From Nephromyces sp. MM_2019 (lineage: Eukaryota; Apicomplexa; Aconoidasida; Nephromycida): a DNA stretch of 64,000 nucleotides. A program made the position numbers and the translations under genes. The stretch is taken from the NCBI GenBank assembly GCA_015657535.1, contig JADHZB010001399.1, positions 42,900-106,899 on the forward strand, in the 5' to 3' direction. Positions 50,101-60,195 of the stretch are shown piece after piece. The notes under the pieces were generated by a model. The model did no database searches and was not told where the DNA came from. It saw nothing but the letters and a program-made list of their open reading frames with translations. Within the stretch, counting starts at the first letter, position 1; each line of letters opens with the position of its first letter.

Positions 50101-51987
50101 TGGGTTTCATAAGGCTCACAATGTGATCGTATAAGCCGTTAGCCTGAAACATAGTAAACACATTTTTCGAGCAAAAAATCGTCAAAAACATGAAAAATAA
50201 AGGGATTTAATCATCTTCAAGAAAGAATGGATGAACAGCACGAAAATACTCATTTCACATTGCAAATAAGCGTTTTTTAGCATTTGAGAGTTGCGTTTCA
50301 TCCTACTGCAATCTAAATTCTTCGATTCACAACTTATGTTTAATTATATAGAAATTTTGCCTTTAAAAAATTAAAACAGCATTTTCAGGAAATCAAGCGA
50401 AACCAAAGAAGCCGTAAAAATAGCAGACGAAGCATTGCTTGAAATCAAACGTACATTCACATCAAATTTAGCATTACAACAAAGAAAAAGGTTCTTCAAG
50501 CCCTAGAATTCGCAGAAAATGATTCAAGTTAAAACTACGCATATATTGCTGTATTCTAGAGCTTTGCTCACACACTCAGAAGGCATAGATTTACATCTTC
50601 TGGTAAAAATTTGGGCTCTCAAAAGCTCTGAATGCAGCAAAAGTTCTGCTTACATTTCTCGAGCCTTCGTACTTCTCAACCAAGCCTCCACGAAATACTT
50701 TTATCGTAGGAAAAGCGACAATTTCAAACTTTTCCACCTGCTCGCGGTTTTTGATGCAATCGACAGTGGCCATTAAGATATCCGGATGCTCTTCATGAAG
50801 CTTCTTCGCTGCATCAGCATAGTCCTTTGCTAGCATCTGGCAGTATTTGCACCTAATGAGAGCAAAGTTACGGAATTAGGCAAGATTACCAGCGAAAAAG
50901 CGATTCCAAAGGTGACCAATAGCGTAAGATATACGAAAAAACCTTAAAAAACACACCGAAAGACGTAAAAAATACTCTTTTGTAGAAAAAACAGAGAAAC
51001 CTAGTTGCAGTTCAAAGTACAAAAACACTACCAACAAAATACAATGAGCTAGATAAGTGAGCGGCACAATCCTCCTTGCATTCTTCTGCACAGCAGAGCG
51101 AAAACAGCAAGGTTTCCTCTACGAATGAAAGCGTCAAATCACTTGTTTTCTCTATTAAAGAGTTCAAAGAAGTGAACTTGAAAAATAATACATTGAATGA
51201 CTGCTAGTCATCTTCAAGTAGGCAGATTTACACTATTGGCACAGCAACACTGTGGATTTTCATTGATTCAGTGTCTCTTCATCTTATTAAAGAGCTCATA
51301 TACCCCCTACATGCTCTTTTGTTCGCCTAAAATTCCAAATTTCGGCACCTTCTTCCTCCTAAAATCTACAAAGAATATAAAATTCAAATCTCATGCGTAA
51401 CCACCTATCCTAAGCAAAACAAAAACCACTTGCACAGAAAAAAATTGCTAAAAATATAAAAAAAGAAGAGAAATATCTTCCCAATGAAATAAAATCTACA
51501 GAAGATAAAAAAAGTATTTAAAACATCACAGAATTTAAGAGAAACTTGCAAAAACAAACAACCACACAGCTGACAACATATCCATACGAAGATACTAGCT
51601 GGATTCTGCTTAATTTACTTACTTCTAGCGTATGTGCGTGTGTGTGAGATATGCTTCAGCATGGATGCTTAAGTTAATTTCTTCTAGCAAAGATGTGTGT
51701 TAGATGCGTTTCAGCATGGATGCTCAAACTTCCTCCTGCTTAAATATTAACTCATAGCCTTACCAAGGAGCGATAAATTTAACCATAGCAATCTTGTATC
51801 CAGCAACCTCGGCTTTAACATCTTTATCTGTCAGATCTACGACATAGTCTTTAGCTATGTCAACGTTAGCAGCTTCCTCATCCGATGCAGAGGGCTCTGA
51901 TACATCTGCCAAAACCGTGTGGCTTACCAAAAGCAACGCACACAAGAGGGAAATTCCCAAAAACCTCTTTGAAGCTAACATTTTCAT
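47168..51987 (-). CDS. Protein disulfide isomerase, divergent active sites
   Basis: Six exons: 51987-51764, 50852-50654, 50143-49877, 49218-48984, 48568-48172 and 47303-47168. All phases close and give 485 aa, normal for a classical PDI (a-b-b'-a'). A signal peptide fills about residues 1-27 (FLGISLLCALLLVSHTVLA). The first thioredoxin domain has FIAPWCKYC with active-site cysteines 76 and 79 (CKYC rather than CGHC). The second has EIYSPACGHCKRL with cysteines 397 and 400, but the Trp before the first Cys is replaced by Ala. Both cis-Pro loops are present (AFPTIKVF and GFPTIFFV). The two middle domains lack CxxC. The protein should oxidise and isomerise disulfides in the ER. It ends in SGEL, not KDEL or HDEL. 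The first intron (about 0.9 kb) splits the Trp75 codon just before the first CxxC. Introns are A-rich on the plus strand. Confidence 0.93.
47872..48044. repeat. Duplicated 60-bp element in a PDI intron
   Basis: AATCTTTTCAGCGATARAATTAA starts at 47872 and again at 47985. Both copies end in ACTCTCTCCATGCATA (47931 and 48044). The copies are about 113 bp apart and differ by small changes. The element lies in the intron between exons 48568-48172 and 47303-47168, close to a TG-rich stretch at 48097-48150. Confidence 0.8.
51611..51727. repeat. Tandem duplication, about 60 bp, beside PDI exon 1
   Basis: Copy 1 (51611-51671) and copy 2 (51674-51727) share TTAATTT or TTACTT, CTTCTAGC, a TG-rich centre, a TTCAGCATGGATGCT core and a final TYAA. 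It lies in intron 1 of the PDI gene, within 40 bp of the exon 1 donor. Confidence 0.8.
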
Positions 51988-52129
51988 ACACTGTATTGTA
52001 TAAAGTAGCGCCAAAACCTCAACTAGCACTTGTAAGGAATGATACTGCAAATCTGAGATAAGTGAGAATGCACAAAAGGTTTGAAGATAAGACAATAAAA
52101 ACAAGCCGAACTAGCTGTGAAAGCAGCGT

Positions 52130-52840
52130 TTAAAAGGAGTAATTGAAGCTGCTTCTAATGAAGATGGCGGTCAGCAAGTGTTGCTATAGCCTAGTAAAAT
52201 CAAAGCATCAGAATAAGCTAAACTAGCACAATGCGAAACACTTCATTCAACCCAGTGAAGAAGCTTAGAAAATCTAGAATTTCCAAGGAAGTGTAATAAA
52301 AATGTGTATCAGAATGATCTGCATCTAAAAAGCCTTACTATCTTGACGATGTAACACGCATGTGTCTATACCTAAAGAAATAAGCATACAATAAGAATAC
52401 GTCATTTTTTACCTAATTCACATCTCAAAAAAGGATAAATTCGGCAACGAGGGGATGCCGATGCAACAGGGGGCCCTCTTGATGCATTGTAAAAGAGGAA
52501 TCTAATATTTAACAGAGCAAAACAGTTCTAAGCCTAGTATCAATGCCCTCATTTGTCTAAACCATCATTAGGTGCATCGATACTCTAGGTTATATCTCAG
52601 CGTCTCTGAAGCAAAAGTCCGTGCAAGAAAAAAAGAACATCAACCTAACAAACGAAAAACAAGCCTTAAGCAAAATTTTAATCATTTATACAAGGTTTAT
52701 GGTATAAAAAGTTTACAAACTTCCTCAGCAAATTCAAAAGTGTCTATCATATACAGTAGCAGCAGTAAAAGAAGTGCCACGAAACGCTTACAAATAATAA
52801 AAAATAGCAAAAGAATAAGAACCTCTATTCCGCGAATAAA
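52130..52840. other. No supported gene; head of PDI and tail of next gene
   Basis: This interval holds the PDI 5' flank. A plus ORF at 52572-52847 opens at GTG, is made mostly of Lys/Ser/Arg codons as expected from A-rich DNA, and has no motif; I do not call it. Confidence 0.4.
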
Positions 52841-52849
52841 CAGCTAAAA

Positions 52850-54345
52850 ACCCATAAAAAAAGACAACAGAGGTAGTTCCGTCACACTGAACACTACAGA
52901 TAACAAAAGATGGGAAGTTGCCCTAGGGCGACTAAAATACTTTGCAATAAAGTCAAAACTATCCCTGATAGCACGAAAAAACCCAGTGCCACGTGAAGAA
53001 AAGGGAAGCTCAACGTCACACCGCGATGAAAATATAGAAAAAGAGTCGAGTTTTATATCAGGAAGCGATTCAAGTTATACTGCCCACAGTGTCGGCGATA
53101 CGCAAAGGTACGAAATTTTGCTGCGGGATTTCTAACCCTGTATAGTAAAAAACCCCAAAAAAGCTATTTGCAAACGCTTAGTTAAGAAACATTCGTAAAA
53201 AAGGCAGGAATGAAATCAAAAGCGCTTCAAGAGTGAGAGACAAATATAAAAGGCAGGCTAGAAGGGTCACCGAAAAAACAAATTAGGAGCAGCCCGCAAA
53301 AAAGCACACACATATCAAAAAGTACATTATCCACTTCAAACACAGACGTTTCAAGAAGTTATCCAACAAAAGTAACTTAAAAACAGGCTCCGTAGCATGG
53401 ACATCTAATGTAAAGGAGATGAAACAAACAACATGCAAAACCTGAAACACAATTATAAGATCCACAGACACTTCAAGCAAAGATAAATCGCCTCGTGCTT
53501 TTTTGCCCGCTATTTTTGTCCGCAAAAAACACTGGCAACAAAGATGCAACAAGTCTTTTTATTCACTCAAATTATAAAGGAATATTAGAAATTAAAACCA
53601 GAAGGAGAAACAAAAAACGAAATCTCAGAGATCAATATTTTCGCAGTATTACAAACAAGAGGGCAGACATTTACATATATATAAGTATATATACACCTTT
53701 GACAATCGGGACAAAGAAGCCTCTATGCTTTCTCCTGCCTACACTGTGTACCAGAAGGATAAAAATCAATCTCTCCTATATGTGAGCGGAGCGCGATACA
53801 TCCCTGTGTCTCTACATATATCATGGTAGCTGCTCTCTTGTTAGTGAATCTTTGTGTTTGTGAGAGAACAGGATAGTGCCGGAGTATCACCACCGCCTGC
53901 TTGGGCTGGTTCGTGTGTGTGTGTGGCGTGGTTGCTGTACTTGGAGCCAAAGATTACTCGCAATTTATATTCTGTCATAGGTTTGCGCATGTGGGTTCGG
54001 TGGTGTGCGCATACTTGTTCATGGCATTCGGAGATGAGACAGCTAAAGTGCTCGACAGGCGATTGTTACCACGCAGGTACTGTTTAAGGAAATCGTGGAA
54101 ATCGCGAAAGGCCCACAGGCTATTCACAGGTTTTCTAGATGGTGAGATATAAAGGTTATGATACGCGATGAGCGGCAGGATTGACAACTCACCCCACAAA
54201 GTGTCCCAGTGAAATTCAGAGGAGGAGAAGCCTAACACCTGTAAAGCAAAAAAACGGAATTTGACGAGTGAACTTACGATCTTGCTATTTACGCTTTGGT
54301 TTATAGGATACCGAATTATTGGCGTAGAAAGCATCAGAGTATTGC
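52850..54345 (-). CDS. Unidentified minus-strand gene, several exons
   Basis: Coding segments with splice support on the minus strand: an exon reading MLSTPIIRYPINQ (ATG at 54334) that ends AAGATC|GTAAGT near 54277; one after a CTTTACAG acceptor near 54240 reading VLGFSSSEFHWDTLWG and continuing to FRDFHDFLKQYLR, with a donor CGTG|GTAACA near 54074; one near 53430-53320 after TGTGTTTCAG reading VLHVVCFISFTLDVHATEP; and one after CTATCAG near 52960 reading DSFDFIAKYFSRPRATS, with a stop near 52845. The segments are Leu/Phe rich and helix-like and could belong to an HPR-type or ARM-type repeat protein, but no family is identified. Joins were not phase-checked. The first segment may not be the true start. 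Confidence 0.4.
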
Positions 54346-55057
54346 AACGCTGGAGGCATACTCCCAGTATTTTAGGTAGACAAGTAGTGGACGATAGAGT
54401 TTGACGCGGTAATCTGATAAACTATGAGACCGAAAAATTGCTTTACATATATATTCTGCAGGGCCGTAGTAGTCACTAGTTTATTCACTGAGATACTGAG
54501 CGAAAAAAGTGAAGTCCTTCCTTCAAGGGAGTCGATATAGCTTATACCTTGGGACTGCTCTTTAAATATTCGCCTGAGTATTACTTTCGGCGATTATGTG
54601 TGCTCTCCTGAATCGAAATAGTGTCAGCAGTTTAACACTTTCTCAAGACGAGTAAAGAATGAGTTCAAGTCAGGAGCCTAATAAAATTCAGGAATGAATT
54701 TCCGTTCGTGAACCAGCAAAGAAATGTCCATGTAATAAATAAACATCGCCTAAAATAAGAATGGCTCACCATTTACAATTTTCTTGGCATTATAACTTAG
54801 TTCCCAAGAGATTTGTTCCTGTTTTACGTGGCAGTGCTGATGAGAGGAGGAAAGGTCTTGATAATACTAATTGCGTTATACACGAAAATTAAGCTCTTCT
54901 ACCCTGCTGCAGTGAACAGGTAATATTATTTTTCGATTTTTATATATTTGGCGTTCTTGTTGCACGGATTTTACTCGCAATAGGTGCATTGCCGTGCTTT
55001 TACCCAGGGGAGTGTCGATAGGCAAGTTGTTCTCATTATTTAGCGTCCTACGCATTA

Positions 55058-55297
55058 TTATTTCCGCATTGAAAGCAGCTCCTTCTCATCTAGATCGCAA
55101 ATTATGCGTTTGCCTTGCGGTTTAATTTTGTGCTTCTTTTTATTCTTCGCGTATCGCGTGAATCCTTTACTTTTGTGGCTAGTAAAACCGTTATTATTTC
55201 TGCTTGTCGGCGAGTTCAAGGAGCGCAGGCTATTTTTTACTGGTTTTTCCTGGTTCACATGCGAGTAAAGAGGTATAGCAGTTCTCTCCAGATGCAT
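55058..55297 (-). CDS. Small basic protein, hypothetical
   Basis: Complete 79-codon ORF from ATG to TAA on the minus strand. It begins MHLERTAIPLYSHVNQEK, has a Lys-rich centre (AKNKKKHKIKPQGKR) and an acidic end (IICDLDEKELLSMRK). Charge is patterned rather than random, which argues for a real product or exon. It lies 150 bp downstream, in the same direction, of the gene segment ending at 55451. No family recognised. Confidence 0.35.
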   Translation of the reverse strand: MHLERTAIPLYSHVNQEKPVKNSLRSLNSPTSRNNNGFTSHKSKGFTRYAKNKKKHKIKPQGKRIICDLDEKELLSMRK

Positions 55298-55450
55298 ATT
55301 CGTTAAAAAATAAAACTACAAATGATACACCGAAAACTCAACCTGCTCTATATCCTCTTCTTTAACTAGCTTTGCTACATCAAAATCTTCGTAATACTTA
55401 GAATTGTAATATTTTAATATATGGGTACTCTGGGAGCCGTGAATTAAAAA

Positions 55451-55645
55451 TCATAGTCCAATGACTCCATGGAGCTTAATGATAGTGATTCGGCGTTTAA
55501 AGATTTTCTCCATTTCATAAACTATATATCGTATCTTTGGTAAGAAATTTCGGCAAAGTTGATTACCAGCGCGAAATTGCTTCTCAAGGCCATCGTAAGC
55601 TTTATAGAAATTGCACCAATGCTGAATTGATGGCACTTTAAAGCC
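55451..55645 (-). CDS. Terminal exon of an unidentified gene
   Basis: After a TTTAAAG acceptor near 55637 the minus strand codes PSIQHWCNFYKAYDGLEKQ, then a basic Tyr/Lys/Arg stretch (KIRYIVYEMEKIFKRR) and IKLHGVIGL before a stop. About 61 codons. The composition is clearly protein-like. Upstream exons may include the ORF at 56077-56427 on the same strand, but no join was proved. Confidence 0.4.
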   Translation of the reverse strand, partial: GFKVPSIQHWCNFYKAYDGLEKQFRAGNQLCRNFLPKIRYIVYEMEKIFKRRITIIKLHGVIGL

Positions 55646-56076
55646 ACGAAGTTAATTTTGCTTTGAACTGCAAGAAATTGGGTTTTTGTTGCAGTGACTT
55701 CCGAGTGTGGGTACCTCAGCAAGTTGATACATCCGCAAGCAACAAATTAGCATTAAGGGTGACTTTCATTTAGCTTTTTCTGAGGTTATTCTTGCCCTAG
55801 GTACATCAAAGCGCAAGAATAGAAGTATAAAATCTGCCCAAACTGAGATTTCACGTTACCAAAGAGTTAAAATGAATTGAAATTACTTCGCATTTTGATT
55901 TTTTGTCTCTTACCGTGGCGCATACTAGATAAAGTTTAGGTACAACCTTTATTTACACTGAATGCCGTACTTCCGTTCAAGAACAAGCTTAGCTGCAACA
56001 GATAAGCATTGCCGCACCGAGAAATTCTTTAGGAAAACGGTTTCATGAGATCTTTTATCCCCCAAGAAGATGCATT

Positions 56077-56427
56077 TTAGCATGCAGGGGCTGCAGGAAG
56101 ACTTTCGTAGAAGCAAGCGAGTTCAATGGTTGGAGTTTCTTGTGGTTTGAAGCAAAAGATCCAGGACAGCAGAACAAGTGTACTCCTTGTTATGTATATA
56201 ATGAATGCTTGTGAAAACTCCGTGAAAAGAGTTTCTCTAGCTGTTATAAAAGAATCGGACAACGCAGGCCTCGCAGCATATCCTTCTTTCCTGTGATAGT
56301 GGTAGACTCTATATTGAAGGGATATGAAGGGCATTGCCATCTTTTGGAGGTTTGTAGTTTCATAATAAGTATCAAAACCCTTGGTAGCAATAGGTTTTAA
56401 ACGTTTTTTGTGCACCACTGCAATCAT
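56077..56427 (-). CDS. Hypothetical 116-aa ORF with one hydrophobic segment
   Basis: ATG at 56427 to TAA at 56077. It begins MIAVVHKKRLKPIATKGF, has MAMPFISLQYRVYHYHRK, and a hydrophobic segment near residues 77-95 (IIYITRSTLVLLSWIF) that could span a membrane. The frame is open for 116 codons in AT-rich DNA. It may be a first exon of the gene whose last exon is at 55645-55451, or an independent small gene. No family recognised. Confidence 0.35.
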   Translation of the reverse strand: MIAVVHKKRLKPIATKGFDTYYETTNLQKMAMPFISLQYRVYHYHRKEGYAARPALSDSFITARETLFTEFSQAFIIYITRSTLVLLSWIFCFKPQETPTIELACFYESLPAAPAC

Positions 56428-56449
56428 TTAATTTTTAACGAGTCATTCC

Positions 56450-57930
56450 ATTAGGTTACCGGCAAGTCAGGAAGAATATATTAATTCTCGCAAATGCTCT
56501 CTTCGTATCTGATAATTTTATTGTACTCCACTCAACGATGTACCCTCGTTGGGGCAGATTTATGGTAAAATTCTTAGCGCTTTTCTTGCACTTTTTAGCT
56601 TCCATTCAATAGATTCGTGTTGGGAGGTCACTAGCAAGCAAAATAATTGGTCACAGGGCAAGAATTAATACGATTTCAAAAGCAGCAACAGCGTCAAATT
56701 CAGTATCGCGTCAAGTATGGGATGCAGGAAGCATAAGTAAACGAGCCATGCAAAGTTATTTACAAAATAAGGAGTGACTAAAAAAAGGAACTAAACTGGG
56801 ATGTAGAAAAAGCACGAATGACTATATCGAAAGCTTAGCAGCAGTAGCAAAACCCTACGAATTTATGAAAAAGCAGGCTACAGGCAGTTTCGCCAAATGA
56901 CAGCAAAATCGAAGTGACAGAGGTAAATATGATAAAAATCACCCGAGGAAGCATGAACCGAAAAGTAAGAGCAGGTGAGTAAGGAAGAACTTAGCCTATT
57001 CGTCTTTGGGTGAGCACTGGAATACACGCGTAAACGCAGGGCGGTTCCTAAGTAAAGGGGCTATCCTTGTGGCAGACCACAAAAAACCACAATTTTCCCC
57101 AAATTTATTAAATTCCACTAGTTTAGTAGTCTTAAGCAACTGATTTCAAGAAATTTTGAATATATATGTACGGAATTGTCAAAAAAAAAAGCTTTATCAG
57201 TCCAGGATTCCATGTTAGCGTTAGCATGCATTTGCAGAAATTTCAAACGCGGGTAAATTGTGCAGCTAACTTGCTACATGCGCATGTGGAACCCGTATGA
57301 ACTCCTGGTAAGTTGACATGTATATAAACGCACTTTTGAAAAAATAGCACGCGAAGCATCCAGTATTATCCTTACCCCTAGATGAAAAAGCAGTAGCGCA
57401 CACACAGGCAACGTAGGCTTGCTGGAGCAACTGCAAAGGTACTGAGAACATTGCGTGAGGACCCCCCAATGGCCGTGACCACTCTTGTTACTGAATGTTC
57501 GCATGTGTCGACACTAGGTTTCCCTGCTATATCCTAGAACCTAGAGACTATAAGAAGATTGCAAAGGTTTTTCCTAGCAAGTTCTGCTTAACCTCTCTTT
57601 TTGGTCTCAATATTTGCCAGGATCCACACAAAACGTTAAAGATCATCAAGCACTATAGATTTTCTACCAGTTTCGCAAAAGGGTTTATTCAAACGATAAA
57701 ACAGAAAGATAGTTTTGTCAAAATGCTTCAACTGTACTTCACGTGGTTACACGCTTCCTCCATGCCCTGAGCAGACGCTAATCCGCTGCAGCCTCGCCTG
57801 CTTGATCCCAGCTATATATCCGGCACTCTAAAGTAGTGCCAGAGGACCCCAAGCTGCCAATGAGCTAAATATTACGTTTTTCTTGTGTGGATGGACTTAA
57901 ATGATGTTTCTTTATCTGGTTTCTATGAAC
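56450..57930. other. No supported gene
   Basis: Mixed composition. A plus ORF at 57495-57770 starts with ATG (MFACVDTRFPCYILEPRDYK) and contains a Lys/Phe-rich second half, but has no motif and no splice evidence. Two overlapping minus ORFs at 57266-57504 are shadows. The region may hold small exons that cannot be seen by eye. Confidence 0.35.
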
Positions 57931-57935
57931 TAGTG

Positions 57936-58199
57936 CTAAAACTCCCTGCGTTCTCTCAAGCATTCAAAAAAATATCTCAGCGGACTGGCAAATAAGCTCT
58001 GATGAATTTGTGCCAGGTACTTCAATAGCTCTAGGATTCTACTGCTTGCTTTCATCATTGAAACATTTGCCATCTTCGTTGCCGCATATGCCATTGCGTG
58101 TCCTCTGTGGTGACATTCTTCAGAGGTCTTATAATCTCCCAGTTTCTTCTTTGGCAATTTGGCAGTAGTTTTCACGGTTTTAGTATCGCATTTGAGCAT
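57936..58199 (-). CDS. Hypothetical 87-aa protein
   Basis: Complete ORF from ATG (58199) to TAG. It begins MLKCDTKTVKTTAKLPKKK, contains ECHHRGHAMAYAATKMAN and ends FFECLRERREF. It is basic, with His and Met clusters in the middle. No GT donor lies in frame near its end, so it reads as a single exon. I recognise no family. Protein-like composition is the only support. Confidence 0.35.
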   Translation of the reverse strand: MLKCDTKTVKTTAKLPKKKLGDYKTSEECHHRGHAMAYAATKMANVSMMKASSRILELLKYLAQIHQSLFASPLRYFFECLRERREF

Positions 58200-58573
58200 G
58201 CGATGCTTTTGTTGTTGTTAGCCTGTGTGTGTATAACTCATAGCAAATCTTAGTTTGCGTCGTAATATTTGCATTGGCAACGGCATATTTTTTCTCTAAA
58301 GTTTCATGGAGTGTTGATGCCGGGACTTTTTCCGTCTATAAATAGCTAATTTCTTCCTCCTAGAATGATAGGCTAGAGAATATTTTGTGGATTTCACAAT
58401 TTGTGCTGTTTACTAAAATTCTTGAAACTCATTTTAATCAGACTGAAATCTTTAATAAAATGTAAATTTTATAATGAAATTTTCATGTTCTGCAAGAAAT
58501 ATTTACAATTCCTTCCTTTGATAATAATTTTCTTAAAGATAAGTTATACTGTCTGATCACACCCTTCTGTAGG

Positions 58574-59031
58574 TCTTGGCGTATGAAGATGATGGAGTTT
58601 CATGGATTTCTCGAGATTTATACTTGGGGATCACTAGCAGCTCTACTCACAAATGCATTTACTTTCATATATACTTATTTTTCGAGCATTTTTGTCAAAA
58701 ATTGACGATCTCCAGCATATTCATTTTTCTTAATCTTTTTTGTTGCGGATCAGACTGAAGTAAAGCTTTTTCTAGCATCTGATTTAGTGCTATCACACTG
58801 TATGTTTTTTTCCATTAAATAAATCCTTTCTTTTGTGCTTCTTCTGCTATTGTAGGAAGGATGTGTGCGGTCAACCTCAAGATATATATACGTGGAGTCT
58901 ACCCGTTGCGACTGCTTTGCAGGAGAGCTGAAGAGATGTCTATATAGGGCGGGATCCTCAGTACACATATACACTGTGCAAGTGCGGATGAAAAATGCAC
59001 GCATTTGCAGCATATTCATCTATATATAGCT
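58574..59031 (+). CDS. Two candidate exons of an unidentified plus-strand gene
   Basis: Exon 1 follows TTCTGTAG at 58573 and reads VLAYEDDGVSWISRDLYLG before an unclear end. Exon 2 follows TATTGTAG near 58856 and reads EGCVRSTSRYIYVESTRCD, then CFAGELKRCLYRAG, VHIYTVQVRMKNARIC and a TAG stop near 59029. Exon 2 has a regular mix of Cys, Arg and Tyr and looks coding. Its minus-strand shadow has a less protein-like composition. Upstream exons are unknown. Function unknown. Confidence 0.3.
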
Positions 59032-59039
59032 GCAAGTGG

Positions 59040-60190
59040 ATGTACTATGTTCCTTCAACTTATCAACGATGCGTTTTCTGACTTGTTTGTGATATGGTAG
59101 TCTCTCCGGCGAATACTCTATCATTAGCCTGTTTGCGACATCGTTTTACGTTCTGTAAGATGTGGCTTGATTTCTTCTTTTTTGGTGTGTAGACTATACA
59201 TAAATGCATTGACCGAAAAGCTTCGCTTTAGTGTCTTTAAGCATTTTTTTTTGTCTTCTTCAAATTTGGGTCCAATGCCTGATAGAGCGTAGCGATTCCA
59301 TGGGATTCTGATGGGATATATTGCCGAGTGTTTATAGTGAGCTTTCATGCCAAATAGCCAATTATTCAAGATGATCCCCCTAGTCCTCGAAAGTCCCTCT
59401 TTCCTCTGCTTCGTAATTGGTGTACGTACAGTGCGAGAAAAAAAATTTCAGCGCTAATTTTTTGTCTGTAGCATGAAGAGTGCCCCCCTTGCCTTCATGC
59501 TACTAATCTTTCTCTTTAGTTTGATGCTTCAAAGTTACATTCTTTGTAGTTTGGCAAGCTGGGCCAGCAACCTTGCGAATTTGAAGCATTCGCCAGAATA
59601 TATGCATACGTGTATGTATGTTTACAGTCCTGCTCATCTTACTGAAGAATCTGTAGCTTTACAGGCATAGCGTTTGAGCATTCAGAGCTTCTTCACTATA
59701 TGCTGGAGACGTGAAGTTGTCATGTCATTCAGCTTCTTCTGGCTTCTTCAAGGCAGTCTCTGGAGCACGCACACACACACGCGATCCCTTCTTCATCAAA
59801 ACCTCTATCGAAACTCACCTAGAGAAAATCGCTAGGATTATACTTTTTACCTTAAATAATATATACTTTCATACTTGCTGTGTGCTTAAAATTTCTCTCC
59901 TTTAGTCTCTTTTTTCGTCGCGATATGTGGTGTTATTAGCAAAAGCCTACTGATTTTAGGGCTTATTTCTTCCTCTTCAACCCTAATGTATTCAGTTGTG
60001 TTTATCACGTGAAATTCGGCATAAAATGCTCTCACATTTTCGTCAGAACAGCCATGCTTTGGGGAAGCACATCTTTCTTGAACTTTTTGCTTGTTTCTTC
60101 CCTTCTGTTTTGTTCGTTTTTGCCCTTTTTTCAGTTTTTGGTGTGTTGAACGTATTTGTTCCTGCCTCTAGGATTTCCAACAAAATCACG
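59040..60190. other. Intergenic, with two weak small ORFs
   Basis: On the minus strand an ATG near 59348 opens 74 codons (MKAHYKHSAIYPIRIPWNR, then Lys-rich sequence). On the plus strand 59473-59670 begins MKSAPLAFMLLIFLFSLML, which could be a signal peptide. Neither has further support. The rest is T-rich and should contain the promoter and leader of the long gene starting at 60196. A (CA)n tract lies near 59769-59781. Confidence 0.35.
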
Positions 60191-60195
60191 CAAAA

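Noticed and set aside
52572..53130. Plus-strand ORFs rich in Lys and Ser
   Set aside because: Composition is that of A-rich DNA; the first opens at GTG. The minus strand here has exon-like segments with pyrimidine-rich acceptors. The part near 52930-53128 (plus) remains the least certain of these rejections.
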